64,000 bases of DNA from an uncultured Gammaproteobacteria bacterium (GTDB lineage Bacteria; Pseudomonadota; Gammaproteobacteria; Eutrophobiales; Eutrophobiaceae), in NCBI GenBank assembly GCA_943788815.1, contig CALSRS010000001.1:1363501-1427500 (forward strand), given 5' to 3'. This document shows, one piece after another, positions 1-8,140 of the stretch. Position 1 is the first letter of the stretch; each line of letters starts with the position of its first letter. The position numbers and the translations under genes were made by a program. Under the pieces are notes generated by a model. That model did no database searches, was not told where the DNA came from, and saw only the letters and a list, made by a program, of their open reading frames with translations.

Positions 1-910
1 CGTCTATGGGTATATAAAGATTATATTTTTTCATGGACTCAACAACATCAGGCACCGGACCTATCATGGTGCCATGGGCAAAACCGTATCTTGCATTACG
101 AACATAATCCATGGTCAGAAATTTGGGTCTCGCCTTCATGTGCTCTTCGAGTTTCTGCACAAATATGCGTATTGCATGAGTACCTACGCCATGTACGCCC
201 ACCCATCGCCAGCCGGAACGTACGCCACGCATCAGGGCCTGAACTGAGGGAGCATTGAAGTCAGGACATATTTCCAATACTTCTTTAACCTGTCTTACCT
301 CGACCCCGGCTTTAACTGCGAGGTCACCTTGCATACAACCTCGGTTCGGGGCATCCCAGTCTCCTTCAGATGTCATACCGGACGTCCATAACCATGGGTT
401 GTACTCAATGGTTTCCCATAATGCCCCGCGGTGTTCATAAAACCCCGCTGCTGCGGCTTCAGGGATTGCCTGCCTGGCCAGGTCCAGCGCCATCGCATGT
501 CGTATAGGTAATTTATTATCTCTGCGTAACAGGTAATGATAGGCACTCACCTGAGCCGCGGTATTTACCCTGGAACCAAATGTAGTCCTGCCAGCCGGAT
601 GAAAATTATCCGCGATCAGTTTCTTGAAGCCATCCCCATACTGTTCAGGTGTCGGTTGTTCCCTTAACAACTGGTTCAAGTGTGAGCGCAATGGAGCCTG
701 GTTTATTGCACCGCGTTGACCTGCGTTTTCCATACCCCTTGCCTGATTGTTCACTGACTCTTCGTAGTCCGGCCACATTTCCAGAATCTTATCCATCGCA
801 AAGTTATTGAAAAGAAGAACACGATGGGCGGCCTGCACGGGAACACAGAGTATCAACATGCTGAACAGGACTAAAAAAACTTTTGTCATTAATTGTTTAA
901 GTGTCACCAT
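1..910 (-). CDS. Secreted amidohydrolase C-terminal half, second copy (partial, runs off left edge)
   Basis: About 303 codons of a minus-strand gene are visible; its 3' end lies outside the window. I place the start at the ATG at 910, because AGGTG sits about seven bases upstream; a second in-frame ATG is at 889. The first ~27 residues form a signal peptide ending near VPVQA. The rest matches, residue for residue over long stretches, the neighbouring C-terminal half at 983-2386 (shared GDWDAPNRGC, GVHGVG and YGFAHGTM-type motifs). It therefore lacks the N-terminal part of the amidohydrolase that carries the HxH metal motif. It is the third gene of a minus-strand run (N half, C half, C half) and is probably periplasmic. 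It may be an alternative partner subunit for the single N half, or a duplicate under relaxed selection. Its catalytic role is unknown. Confidence 0.8.
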   Translation of the reverse strand, partial: MVTLKQLMTKVFLVLFSMLILCVPVQAAHRVLLFNNFAMDKILEMWPDYEESVNNQARGMENAGQRGAINQAPLRSHLNQLLREQPTPEQYGDGFKKLIADNFHPAGRTTFGSRVNTAAQVSAYHYLLRRDNKLPIRHAMALDLARQAIPEAAAAGFYEHRGALWETIEYNPWLWTSGMTSEGDWDAPNRGCMQGDLAVKAGVEVRQVKEVLEICPDFNAPSVQALMRGVRSGWRWVGVHGVGTHAIRIFVQKLEEHMKARPKFLTMDYVRNARYGFAHGTMIGPVPDVVESMKKYNLYIPID

Positions 911-982
911 TATTTTCACCTATGAATTATTTTTTTATATATCTGTATACAGATAACTGTGCTGTATTAATCTCGAGATTAG

Positions 983-2386
983 TTATCGCGTAATTGGATT
1001 GTATTCCGGATCCTTGTATCGAGTTTCATTTGCCAAAACAGTCATAATTGTCTTGTTGTCCCGGATTTCACGATCAGGTCCGGATAAATAAGGTTTATCG
1101 ACAACAACAAAGTCGGCGAATTTTCCAACCTCAAGACTACCGATCTTTGACTCTGCATAAAGAAATTCTGCTGAACGGTAAGTGAACAATTTGAGTGCAA
1201 CGACTCGGTCTACACCCTCCTCAGGGTTATAGACCTCACCTTCTCCATAAGTCTCTGGTGCCGTTGCTTCTGTTCCTGCACCAATTTCCACTTCCCGATT
1301 TACATAAACATCCAAAATATCAAAATAAGTTTCTGGATCTGGCCTGCCTATTTCAAATTCACCAACAACTTTCACTCCTTGATCAAGCAGTGTTTTAACG
1401 GGCCCAACAAATTTAAAACAGGCCTCAACATAATTCTGTCGGCAATTGTCCGGTTCAATGGCAAGGGCGCGCCTAAGATTTATGGGCAAATACAAATTAT
1501 ATTTGAGCATACCTTCAACCACATCAGGAACCGCACCGGTCATAGTGCCATGGGCAAATCCATGTCGGGAATTTCTAACATAATCCAGTGTCAGCACCTT
1601 GGGATTGGCCTTCATATGACCTTCCAGTTTTTCAATAAATAGCCTTAATCCGTGACTACCTACACCGTGTACACCTGCGTAACGCCAACCGGAGCGTATA
1701 CCACGCATTAATGCCTGGACAGTAGGCGCACTGAAGTCTGGACAGATTTCGATAATATCCTTGACCTGAGATTCATCCACGCCTGCCTTCACAGGTAAAT
1801 CATCCTGTAGACAACCACGGTTCGGGGCATCCCAGTCACCTTCACTGGCCATACCATGCAGCCATAACCAGGGATTGGCATCAATGGTATCCCACATCGC
1901 ACCACTATAATCATTCAGACCAGACGCAGCAGATGAAGGAATGGCCTGTCGTGCAAGATCATAGGCATAGGCATGCCGTACCGGTAATTTCCTGTCTCGA
2001 CGATATAAATAATGGTAGGCCGTGATCTGCTCATTGGTATTTACCCTCGAGCCAAAGGCAGTCATTCCTGCTTTGCTATAGAACTCATCAACCAGTTTTT
2101 TAAACCCATCACCATACTGTGAAGGTGTCGGCTGTTCTCTGAGTAACTGCCCTAGATGAGATCGCAATGGGCTTTGTGTAATGAGTCCGCGTGCACCCGC
2201 ATCTTGCATACCTCTGGCCTGATTGTTGACTGATTCTTCAAAATCCGGCCACATTTCCAGCACTTTATCCATGGCATACTGGTTAAACAGTAACGCCCTG
2301 TGACTTGCCTGGGTGGTACCAGATAGTAAGAGTGAAACAATTAATATGAAATACAACGATAAGTTTCGTTGATTCAGGATCTTCAT
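983..2386 (-). CDS. Secreted amidohydrolase C-terminal half (split enzyme, own signal peptide)
   Basis: The 467-residue product begins with a signal peptide (roughly residues 1-27, ending near GTTQAS). It then matches the C-terminal two thirds of the fused 730-residue amidohydrolase at 40960-43152. Shared landmarks are SHR near the start of the mature part, KLPVRHA, HGVGSHG, GFAHGTM, PDPETYFD and the final composite-domain strand GSLEVGKFADFVV. The HxH metal motif is not here but in the upstream gene at 2397-3152. The upstream stop codon TAG overlaps the AGGAGA ribosome binding site, and the ATG follows nine bases later, so the two are translationally coupled separate genes rather than the product of a frameshift. 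It is likely periplasmic and needs the N half to complete an active site. Substrate unknown. Confidence 0.85.
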   Translation of the reverse strand: MKILNQRNLSLYFILIVSLLLSGTTQASHRALLFNQYAMDKVLEMWPDFEESVNNQARGMQDAGARGLITQSPLRSHLGQLLREQPTPSQYGDGFKKLVDEFYSKAGMTAFGSRVNTNEQITAYHYLYRRDRKLPVRHAYAYDLARQAIPSSAASGLNDYSGAMWDTIDANPWLWLHGMASEGDWDAPNRGCLQDDLPVKAGVDESQVKDIIEICPDFSAPTVQALMRGIRSGWRYAGVHGVGSHGLRLFIEKLEGHMKANPKVLTLDYVRNSRHGFAHGTMTGAVPDVVEGMLKYNLYLPINLRRALAIEPDNCRQNYVEACFKFVGPVKTLLDQGVKVVGEFEIGRPDPETYFDILDVYVNREVEIGAGTEATAPETYGEGEVYNPEEGVDRVVALKLFTYRSAEFLYAESKIGSLEVGKFADFVVVDKPYLSGPDREIRDNKTIMTVLANETRYKDPEYNPITR

Positions 2387-2396
2387 CGCTGTTCTC

Positions 2397-3152
2397 CTAT
2401 GGAAGTTCTATGACCTTCTCTGATACGGGTTGACCATTTGGTCCCATCGTTACGTGATACCAAACGTTTTTTTCCGGCGCACTTAATATTGATGTTGCGC
2501 TGGATAATACGAATGGATAATTCGGCACAATTTCAGACAAGTCTTCTTTTGTAATTTGAACATCAACCAGGCGAGGAGCACTCATTAAGGTTGAAACATC
2601 TGCTGGCGTAGCAAATCCAAGCTCAGGATTATGAACGATAGAAATGTTGATCCACTCTTCAGGGGCTGGTTCAGCAACCGACAATAAGAGCTCCATCGCT
2701 TCGGCTACCGATGCCATGGTCTCATCGGATGAAGCACCAACGTCAAGGTTCAGCGCATATCCTTCTGGGGTATTTCTAAGATTGTAAATCTCCCTGGCAT
2801 AGGCCTCTGATGCCCCCATAGGGTGAACATGGCTTTCAACGATGCCAGGCAATACTGTCTTACCGAGAAGATCGACAATTTCCGTATTCGGTCCGGCCAT
2901 ACGTAACATTTCTTCATTAGACCCTATGCCAATAATGACTTCATCTCGTACCGCCATGGCCTGGGCAATGGTACCCGGATTAGAATTCATTTCATGATCG
3001 TCCAGGGTAACAATGGTTGCATTGGTATAAACAGTATCAGCAAATTGTAAAATTGCTGAAGGATAGTCCTGAGCCTGAACGGTCGAGTATATCCCCATAA
3101 TTATAAATAGAATCAAACCGTTTATTTTTTGATTACTAATGAAGTAGTTCAT
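2397..3152 (-). CDS. Secreted amidohydrolase N-terminal half (split enzyme, carries HxH)
   Basis: The 251-residue product has a signal peptide (to about residue 27, TVQAQ). It continues with the N-terminal beta-sandwich and first TIM-barrel strands of a YtcJ-type amidohydrolase: ATIVTLD, AMAVRDE, IGIGSNEEM, and LPGIVESHVHP with the metal-binding HVH at residues 108-110. It stops where the fused homologue (40960-43152) enters a linker, so the protein ends about one third of the way into the family length. It has a good ribosome binding site (CGGAGAAC) before the ATG at 3152. It is coupled to the C half at 983-2386. Both halves carry export signals, so assembly would have to occur in the periplasm. 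The conserved HxH and intact reading frame argue against simple decay. Confidence 0.85.
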   Translation of the reverse strand: MNYFISNQKINGLILFIIMGIYSTVQAQDYPSAILQFADTVYTNATIVTLDDHEMNSNPGTIAQAMAVRDEVIIGIGSNEEMLRMAGPNTEIVDLLGKTVLPGIVESHVHPMGASEAYAREIYNLRNTPEGYALNLDVGASSDETMASVAEAMELLLSVAEPAPEEWINISIVHNPELGFATPADVSTLMSAPRLVDVQITKEDLSEIVPNYPFVLSSATSILSAPEKNVWYHVTMGPNGQPVSEKVIELP

Positions 3153-3175
3153 TTACGTTCTCCGTTACCATATTG

Positions 3176-3204
3176 ATTATAATTTTTTTTAAAGGGGGTC
3201 TGTA
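3176..3204 (-). promoter_or_regulatory. Possible promoter of the split amidohydrolase operon
   Basis: On the minus strand a perfect TATAAT lies at 3181-3176, about 24 bases before the start codon at 3152. The hexamer 17 bases further upstream (TACAGA) matches the -35 consensus poorly. A run of G then T follows on the plus strand. The 260-base gap between the TonB receptor gene and this operon holds no convincing gene. This is a weak prediction resting mainly on the -10. Confidence 0.3.
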
Positions 3205-3412
3205 TATATTAAGGTGTATCCAGATACAGCAAGAAGGTGTTCGATATCCCTGACTTCCCCCCATTTTTATGAGTATAGTCTGTGTCCAATACCCAGACAT
3301 GTCAATAAATACCCGGAATTTTCACAAATAATGCCTAATTACAAAAATAAGGGGAAATATAATATTTTCTACGAACTGGCAGGCAGGATTTCTCCAAGTA
3401 TAATGCTCTTAA

Positions 3413-5536
3413 TTAAAAGCTTCCACTAAGGGTCAAGGTTATACGGCGACCGTTGTGTCTTACTCGAAATTCCTGTGATTCAATGGGTGAAAGGTCTCGT
3501 AGTCCGGAATAGAACGTCCGATATCGGTTTTGATCAAACCTTAATAGATTATCCCCTACCAGAGATACCTTGACCCCCTTCCATCGAGTAGTTTCAATGA
3601 AGGCATCGACTGCAAATCCTTCATTATGTATATCTAACTCGTTTACCTTAAACAGGGATCGTCGATCTCGTTCAGCCAGAGACCAACCCCAGGCGACTTT
3701 TGCCGCTTCCAGGTCCTGGCGAAATTTTAATCTGATAAGATATTTATTGTTATTATTTCCACCTAATAAAGAACGATAGGCATTCACCCCACCTTGTGCC
3801 GATAATACGCGACGGTTACCTGTTACCGGATCAATAACCGTTGAGCCCAACCACCTAAAATTCAGATCCAATTTAGCACCAGTCAATCCAAGCCATTGTA
3901 GTGGCCAGGTGCTTTCCAGTTCCAGTCCCCAACGCCTGCCATTGCCAATATTACCCGGCGCTTCATCTGTATCTGTTAAAGGCAGTAGATCAAGAACATT
4001 TGATATCCAGTGATGAAATGCAATTATCTTAATCACACTTTCCTGGCCAAAACGCCTTTCATGACTGAGTTCTGCTATCCAGGTGGCATCTGGTCTCAGA
4101 TTTGGATTTCCCAATGACAACTCATTATCTTCAAATACAGTGGTACTGATGAAATCATCAAAATTCAGTTGGGCGATCTCGCGCGCAACCCTTAACTTGG
4201 TTTGCCCCCTATTGGCCGATGAATAAGTCAGTATTGAGTGGGGTTTAAGAAAAAAGAAGTCTCTTTGCTGTTCAAAGTCGCCACTTTGAGAAATATTCGA
4301 AATTTCAGCACCCAGGCCGTAATCCAGTTCAATTTGGTCGTTACCCCAGGTATCTTTTATCAAAAAATCTGCCCGCAGCTCTTCTACCAGTGAATTTGAT
4401 CCAGGGATATCAACCACCACCGGGCCAGTTCCCCTATCTATAGTCTGCTCCAGGGTACCATCTACAGAGTTATAGGCACCTTCAATATTGAACTGAATGT
4501 TATGATCTTTTATGCCTGTCCAATCCAACTCAATTCTGGCAATGGTTTCAGTCGCAAGATCAGTAATATTTGCAATTCTCGATAATGTTTGTATTCCATC
4601 TTCATTGGTTATTGCGCGAGAAGTAATTCGAGGGACACTCTCGAGAAAAAATTGAAAGATTGCCTTTCCAACTAGTGATGTTGACAGGTTTCGTAACGCA
4701 TCTACGCCGATTTCAAATTGCTTTATGGTTGTATCATTACCCACAAACTCATTCCGTGGGTCTTCTTCAGGGACTAAAGGCGTAAAGTCGGAATCTTCTT
4801 TTCGGTCGCGGGTTTCATAATGGGCGCGGGTGTTAAACTGGGTCAATGTCTGACCAATTAACGTTGACGCATTTAAAGTTGCCGTCAGATCAATACCAGT
4901 CGCTACTTGTTCAACATATCTTTGTTCAATCGCGGCACTATTATCATCAAAAAATGTATCCGTACCTGTTTCACCGTTGGACTCCCGTTCAATTCTAATC
5001 CCTACGTTATAATCAATATCATTAAGACGATGGGACAATGAAGTATCTACTCCAGGTTTTAAAGGGGCATCAGAATGGTGCCTCACATAAGCGTCCCATC
5101 TGACAACAGGCGGCAGATCTCCCCTGAGAATGATATTGGCCACCTGAGATTGCCCCTGGAGATCTATCCCCCTGACCTGGCCACGAATCAGCTCAATTCT
5201 TGCCACCTGATTTGCTGAAATTCTGGCCAGAAGTGCTGAAGGTGTGTCCTGTTTTGCACTTGGATAAACATCGTTAATCAGGATATTGCCAGCTGCAGCA
5301 ATAAATCCCCTGTCCGAGGTGCCATCATCAATTTGAAATCCGGGTAATTGCCTGAGCATGTCCAGCGCCGTTGCTGGCTGATACCGCCGAAAAAAAGATG
5401 CCGGATATTCTACCAGCAGTTCATCTGTGGCTGATGAGCCATTGTTCTTCGATACACCACTACTTTGCTGGGCAACACAAATAGAACCAGCCAATAGAAA
5501 TAGAAGACATATTATTGGTTTTAATATTGGGTTCAC
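3413..5536 (-). CDS. TonB-dependent outer-membrane receptor (type with short plug)
   Basis: The 707-residue protein starts at GTG and has a signal peptide ending near CVAQQ. The plug domain follows (ALDMLRQLPGF, ILINDVYP, IARIELIRG-like segment, VANIILRG), then a long barrel of alternating strands ending in the terminal aromatic residue F, as expected for outer-membrane insertion. It is clearly different from the three large tandem receptors at 55-64 kb and lacks their EEVVVTAQRR TonB-box region. It would take up a substrate across the outer membrane with energy from TonB. It follows sodC on the minus strand after a hairpin, and precedes the split amidohydrolase genes. The substrate is not predictable. 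Context suggests an aromatic acid, an ester or an iron/metal complex. Confidence 0.85.
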   Translation of the reverse strand: MNPILKPIICLLFLLAGSICVAQQSSGVSKNNGSSATDELLVEYPASFFRRYQPATALDMLRQLPGFQIDDGTSDRGFIAAAGNILINDVYPSAKQDTPSALLARISANQVARIELIRGQVRGIDLQGQSQVANIILRGDLPPVVRWDAYVRHHSDAPLKPGVDTSLSHRLNDIDYNVGIRIERESNGETGTDTFFDDNSAAIEQRYVEQVATGIDLTATLNASTLIGQTLTQFNTRAHYETRDRKEDSDFTPLVPEEDPRNEFVGNDTTIKQFEIGVDALRNLSTSLVGKAIFQFFLESVPRITSRAITNEDGIQTLSRIANITDLATETIARIELDWTGIKDHNIQFNIEGAYNSVDGTLEQTIDRGTGPVVVDIPGSNSLVEELRADFLIKDTWGNDQIELDYGLGAEISNISQSGDFEQQRDFFFLKPHSILTYSSANRGQTKLRVAREIAQLNFDDFISTTVFEDNELSLGNPNLRPDATWIAELSHERRFGQESVIKIIAFHHWISNVLDLLPLTDTDEAPGNIGNGRRWGLELESTWPLQWLGLTGAKLDLNFRWLGSTVIDPVTGNRRVLSAQGGVNAYRSLLGGNNNNKYLIRLKFRQDLEAAKVAWGWSLAERDRRSLFKVNELDIHNEGFAVDAFIETTRWKGVKVSLVGDNLLRFDQNRYRTFYSGLRDLSPIESQEFRVRHNGRRITLTLSGSF

Positions 5537-5544
5537 AAATTATA

Positions 5545-5586
5545 CTCTTAAAGAAAAGGACCGATTGATTAGTTACCAATCAGTCC
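5545..5586 (-). terminator. Hairpin after sodC, before the TonB receptor
   Basis: Read on the minus strand, an imperfect stem (arms at 5577-5586 and 5558-5567, nine of ten paired) is followed by a T-rich stretch TTTTCTTT. It lies between the sodC stop and the receptor GTG, with no room for another typical promoter, so it may terminate or attenuate transcription into the receptor gene. Confidence 0.55.
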
Positions 5587-5605
5587 TTCGGGGATCAATG
5601 TTTAA

Positions 5606-6115
5606 TTATTTGATGACACCGCAATATGCCCTACCACCGCCGGGGCTGGAACCATAGTTATCTTTACCGGCATGGACCATAATGGAACGTCCGTTGAGAT
5701 CAGACAGTGATAATCTGGGTGCTAATGATGGAATAGTAACTGTTCCATCCTGTTCAACGATGAGTACTGGAAGGTCGCCAAGATGGCCATCACCGTACGG
5801 TCCTTCATGTGCGCCTTTGTTCATAGGATCATAATGAGAACCTGCGCCCATACCCGGCGCCCCATCAGAACTTGCAGCACAACTTGGATTTTGATGAACG
5901 TGTATACCGATTGGTCCTGGTTGCATCCCTTTAAGGTTTGGCTGTATCAATAATCCGTGCTGGCTATCGCTAAAACTTACCACACCTATCGATTCAGCAG
6001 TACCCTGGGGCGTTAAACGATGAACTGTTGCAGATTTACCAGATTCCTGTGCAATCAAACCACTACAACCAGTTGTTATTACAGTCCCCAAGATTAAATA
6101 AAACAAATTTCGCAT
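5606..6115 (-). CDS. sodC: Superoxide dismutase [Cu-Zn]
   Basis: This enzyme converts superoxide to oxygen and hydrogen peroxide in the periplasm. The family signatures are all present: GIHVHQNPSC (copper ligands and a disulfide Cys), HYDP then HEGPYGDGHLGDLP (zinc and bridging His, Asp), MVHAGKDNY (last copper His) and GGGRAYCGVI (catalytic Arg, second Cys). I choose the ATG at 6115, giving 169 residues, because AGGAG lies eight bases upstream; an upstream in-frame ATG at 6139 has no such site. The N-terminus is a signal peptide with a Cys in ITTGCSG, a weak lipobox, so it may be a lipoprotein or soluble. It sits next to oxygenase-pathway genes, where oxidative stress is expected. A hairpin follows the gene. 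Confidence 0.93.
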   Translation of the reverse strand: MRNLFYLILGTVITTGCSGLIAQESGKSATVHRLTPQGTAESIGVVSFSDSQHGLLIQPNLKGMQPGPIGIHVHQNPSCAASSDGAPGMGAGSHYDPMNKGAHEGPYGDGHLGDLPVLIVEQDGTVTIPSLAPRLSLSDLNGRSIMVHAGKDNYGSSPGGGRAYCGVIK

Positions 6116-6284
6116 AGATTTTCTCCTGTTAAAAAACATGAATGCTGGAAAGAACTACTTCAGAAACAAATCTGATTATTTTTTTCATTCCAAATTACCA
6201 AGCAACCTCCAAGAGAGGTCTGCATGATGAAGTATCATAACGAAAGATTGAGGAAGAAATATGAATCAGAGCCAGACCTGATAT

Positions 6285-7307
6285 CTATTTACCCCTTGCT
6301 TTTAAGGCCGAATCAAGACGCGGATAAACACGTCTGATATTTCCCTCAAACACTTTTTGTTTGTCCTGCTCAGGAATATCCAACGCGTCAACATATCGTT
6401 TAGTATCATCGAAATATTGTCCGGTTTCAGGATCGATGCCTTTTACTGCACCAAACATCTCGGAGGCAAAAAGGATGTTTTCAATATCAATGACCTTAAA
6501 CAACAGATCAATACCGGGCTGATGATAGACACAGGTATCAAAAAAGACATTCTTCATTAAGTGTTCTTTAAGCAAAGGCTTCTTCATCATATCGGCAAGA
6601 CCACGATATCGACCCCAATGATAAGGAACAGCGCCACCCCCATGTGGAATCACTAAACGCAACTCAGGAAAATCCTTAAATAAGTCTCCCTGTATAAGTT
6701 GCATAAAGACTGAGGTATCGCCATTGATATAATGTGCACCCGTTGGATGGAAATTAGGATTGCACGAGCCTGACACATGAATCATGGCTGGGACGTCCAA
6801 CTCCACCATTTTTTCATAAAATGGATACCATGACTTGTCAGTCATAGGCATACCCGTCCACATTCCGCCGGAGGCGTCCGGATTCAAGTTACACCCCACG
6901 AACCCAAGCTCATTTACACAACGCTCAAGTTCTTCAATGGAATTTTCTATTGATGCACCGGGAGATTGAGGCAACTGGCAAACACCAATAAAGTTGTCAG
7001 GAAACATCGTCGTAACTCGATGGATTAAGTCATTACATGTGCGAGTCCAGACTTTTGACATCTTTTCATCACCAATATGGTGCCCCATAGCCACCGCTCG
7101 CGGAGAAAAAATTGTCATATCTGCGCCACGATCTTTCAAGACTTTTAATTGATTAGCTTCAATGCTCTCACGGATCTCGTCATCAGAAATTTCCGCAAAG
7201 ATCGCTTCAGGTTTTGATGGATCTTCAAAGTGTGCAATTTGTGCATTCCTGTAATCAGTTAACTGAGCAGGTGATGTTGTGTAATGTCCATGACAATCTA
7301 TAATCAT
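6285..7307 (-). CDS. ligJ: 4-oxalomesaconate hydratase
   Basis: LigJ hydrates 4-oxalomesaconate to 4-carboxy-4-hydroxy-2-oxoadipate in the protocatechuate 4,5-cleavage pathway, in the cytosol. The 340-residue protein has the amidohydrolase-2 fold. The N-terminal metal motif is DCHGH (His 6 and 8), and the LigJ-specific segments ADMTIFSPRA, ELGFVGCNLNP, MIHVSGSCNP, IPHGGGAVPYHWGR, NVFFDTCVYHQPG and the C-terminal GN.RRV.PRLD resemble the characterised Sphingobium enzyme as I recall it. Ribosome binding site AGAGGA precedes the ATG. It lies 36 bases after ligK on the same strand, an operon order matching two consecutive steps. The upstream enzymes (ring dioxygenase, CHMS dehydrogenase, PDC hydrolase) are not in the window. 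Confidence 0.92.
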   Translation of the reverse strand: MIIDCHGHYTTSPAQLTDYRNAQIAHFEDPSKPEAIFAEISDDEIRESIEANQLKVLKDRGADMTIFSPRAVAMGHHIGDEKMSKVWTRTCNDLIHRVTTMFPDNFIGVCQLPQSPGASIENSIEELERCVNELGFVGCNLNPDASGGMWTGMPMTDKSWYPFYEKMVELDVPAMIHVSGSCNPNFHPTGAHYINGDTSVFMQLIQGDLFKDFPELRLVIPHGGGAVPYHWGRYRGLADMMKKPLLKEHLMKNVFFDTCVYHQPGIDLLFKVIDIENILFASEMFGAVKGIDPETGQYFDDTKRYVDALDIPEQDKQKVFEGNIRRVYPRLDSALKARGK

Positions 7308-7343
7308 TTCATTCCTCTATATAAAATATTTATCCAATCTAAT

Positions 7344-8021
7344 TTATCGATCTGGGTATTTTAGACCTTTCTCAGCCAGGACCGGGCGCATGTTATTCAT
7401 GTCCAATCCTAACTCACCAGCTGCATAACGTTTACGGATTCCGGCCTCTTTTTCTTCTCGATGCTGGGATTTTTTTAATACATCTTCCGCTTCATCCTTG
7501 CTTACCACGACCACGCCGTCATCATCTGCAATGATAGCATCACCGGGATGGATAGTTTGTCCAGCGCATACGACTGGAATATTGACACTACCTAATGTTT
7601 CTTTAACGGTTCCCTGCGCTGATATACATTTTGACCAAACCGGAAAACCCATTTCTTTAAGATCAGCAATGTCACGAACACCAGCATCAATTACCAGACC
7701 TTTAACCCCACGGGACATGAGCAAAGTTGCAAGCAAGTCACCGAAATAGCCCGCGTCCGAATAAGACGTCGGGGCAACAACCATAATATCGCCTGGTTGG
7801 CATAGCTCGGCAGCCACATGGATCATCCAGTTATCACATGGTGGGACAGAAACTGTGATAGCCGTACCTGAAATACGTGTACCTGAATATATTGGTCTCA
7901 TATTAGGAGCCATCAATCCCTTTCTCCCCTGGGCTTCATGTATGGTCGCCACACCATACTTTCCCAGTTCATCAATAATATTACTGTCTACACGTGAATA
8001 CTTTTCTATTACAACCGCCAT
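7344..8021 (-). CDS. ligK: 4-carboxy-4-hydroxy-2-oxoadipate aldolase
   Basis: This aldolase splits 4-carboxy-4-hydroxy-2-oxoadipate into pyruvate and oxaloacetate, the final step after LigJ. The 225-residue length is normal for the RraA-like HMG/CHA aldolase family. Key segments are GVATIHEAQGR, GDLLATLLMSRGVKGLVIDAG with the VRD that carries the active-site Arg-Asp pair, and IIADDDGVVVV. An AAGGAGA site precedes the ATG at 8021. It is followed after 36 bases by ligJ. A palindromic repeat lies just upstream, between it and the dehydrogenase gene, so it may have its own promoter or rely on readthrough. Confidence 0.9.
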   Translation of the reverse strand: MAVVIEKYSRVDSNIIDELGKYGVATIHEAQGRKGLMAPNMRPIYSGTRISGTAITVSVPPCDNWMIHVAAELCQPGDIMVVAPTSYSDAGYFGDLLATLLMSRGVKGLVIDAGVRDIADLKEMGFPVWSKCISAQGTVKETLGSVNIPVVCAGQTIHPGDAIIADDDGVVVVSKDEAEDVLKKSQHREEKEAGIRKRYAAGELGLDMNNMRPVLAEKGLKYPDR

Positions 8022-8044
8022 TACAATCTCCTTACTAGATAAGC

Positions 8045-8109
8045 AAGCGGGGTCAGATCAAACTTCCCTGTATTCATAATTGAATAGAAAGTTTAATCTG
8101 ACCCCGCTT
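8045..8109. repeat. Palindromic REP/MITE-like element with GGGGTCAGAT arms
   Basis: Two 21-base arms (8045-8065 and 8089-8109) are inverted copies of each other with one mismatch, enclosing a 23-base AT-rich loop. The arm core GGGGTCAGAT resembles short palindromes often seen scattered in gammaproteobacterial genomes near REP-associated tyrosine transposases. No transposase is nearby. It sits in the 119-base gap between the dehydrogenase and ligK genes. Confidence 0.75.
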
Positions 8110-8140
8110 TAAAACGAATTAGGAAAATCTAAATAATTGA

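Noticed and set aside
255-440. Short plus-strand open frame of 61 codons
   Set aside because: It lies opposite the amidohydrolase C-half coding sequence, which has strong homology and a signal peptide on the minus strand.
983-3152. A frameshift or sequencing error splitting one amidohydrolase gene
   Set aside because: The second half has its own signal peptide and ribosome binding site in place of the linker, which a simple frameshift cannot create, and a second copy of the C half has the same structure.
3214-3429. Plus-strand frame of 71 codons in the gap before the TonB receptor end
   Set aside because: No ribosome binding site, no recognisable motif, and it overlaps the 3' end of the receptor gene.
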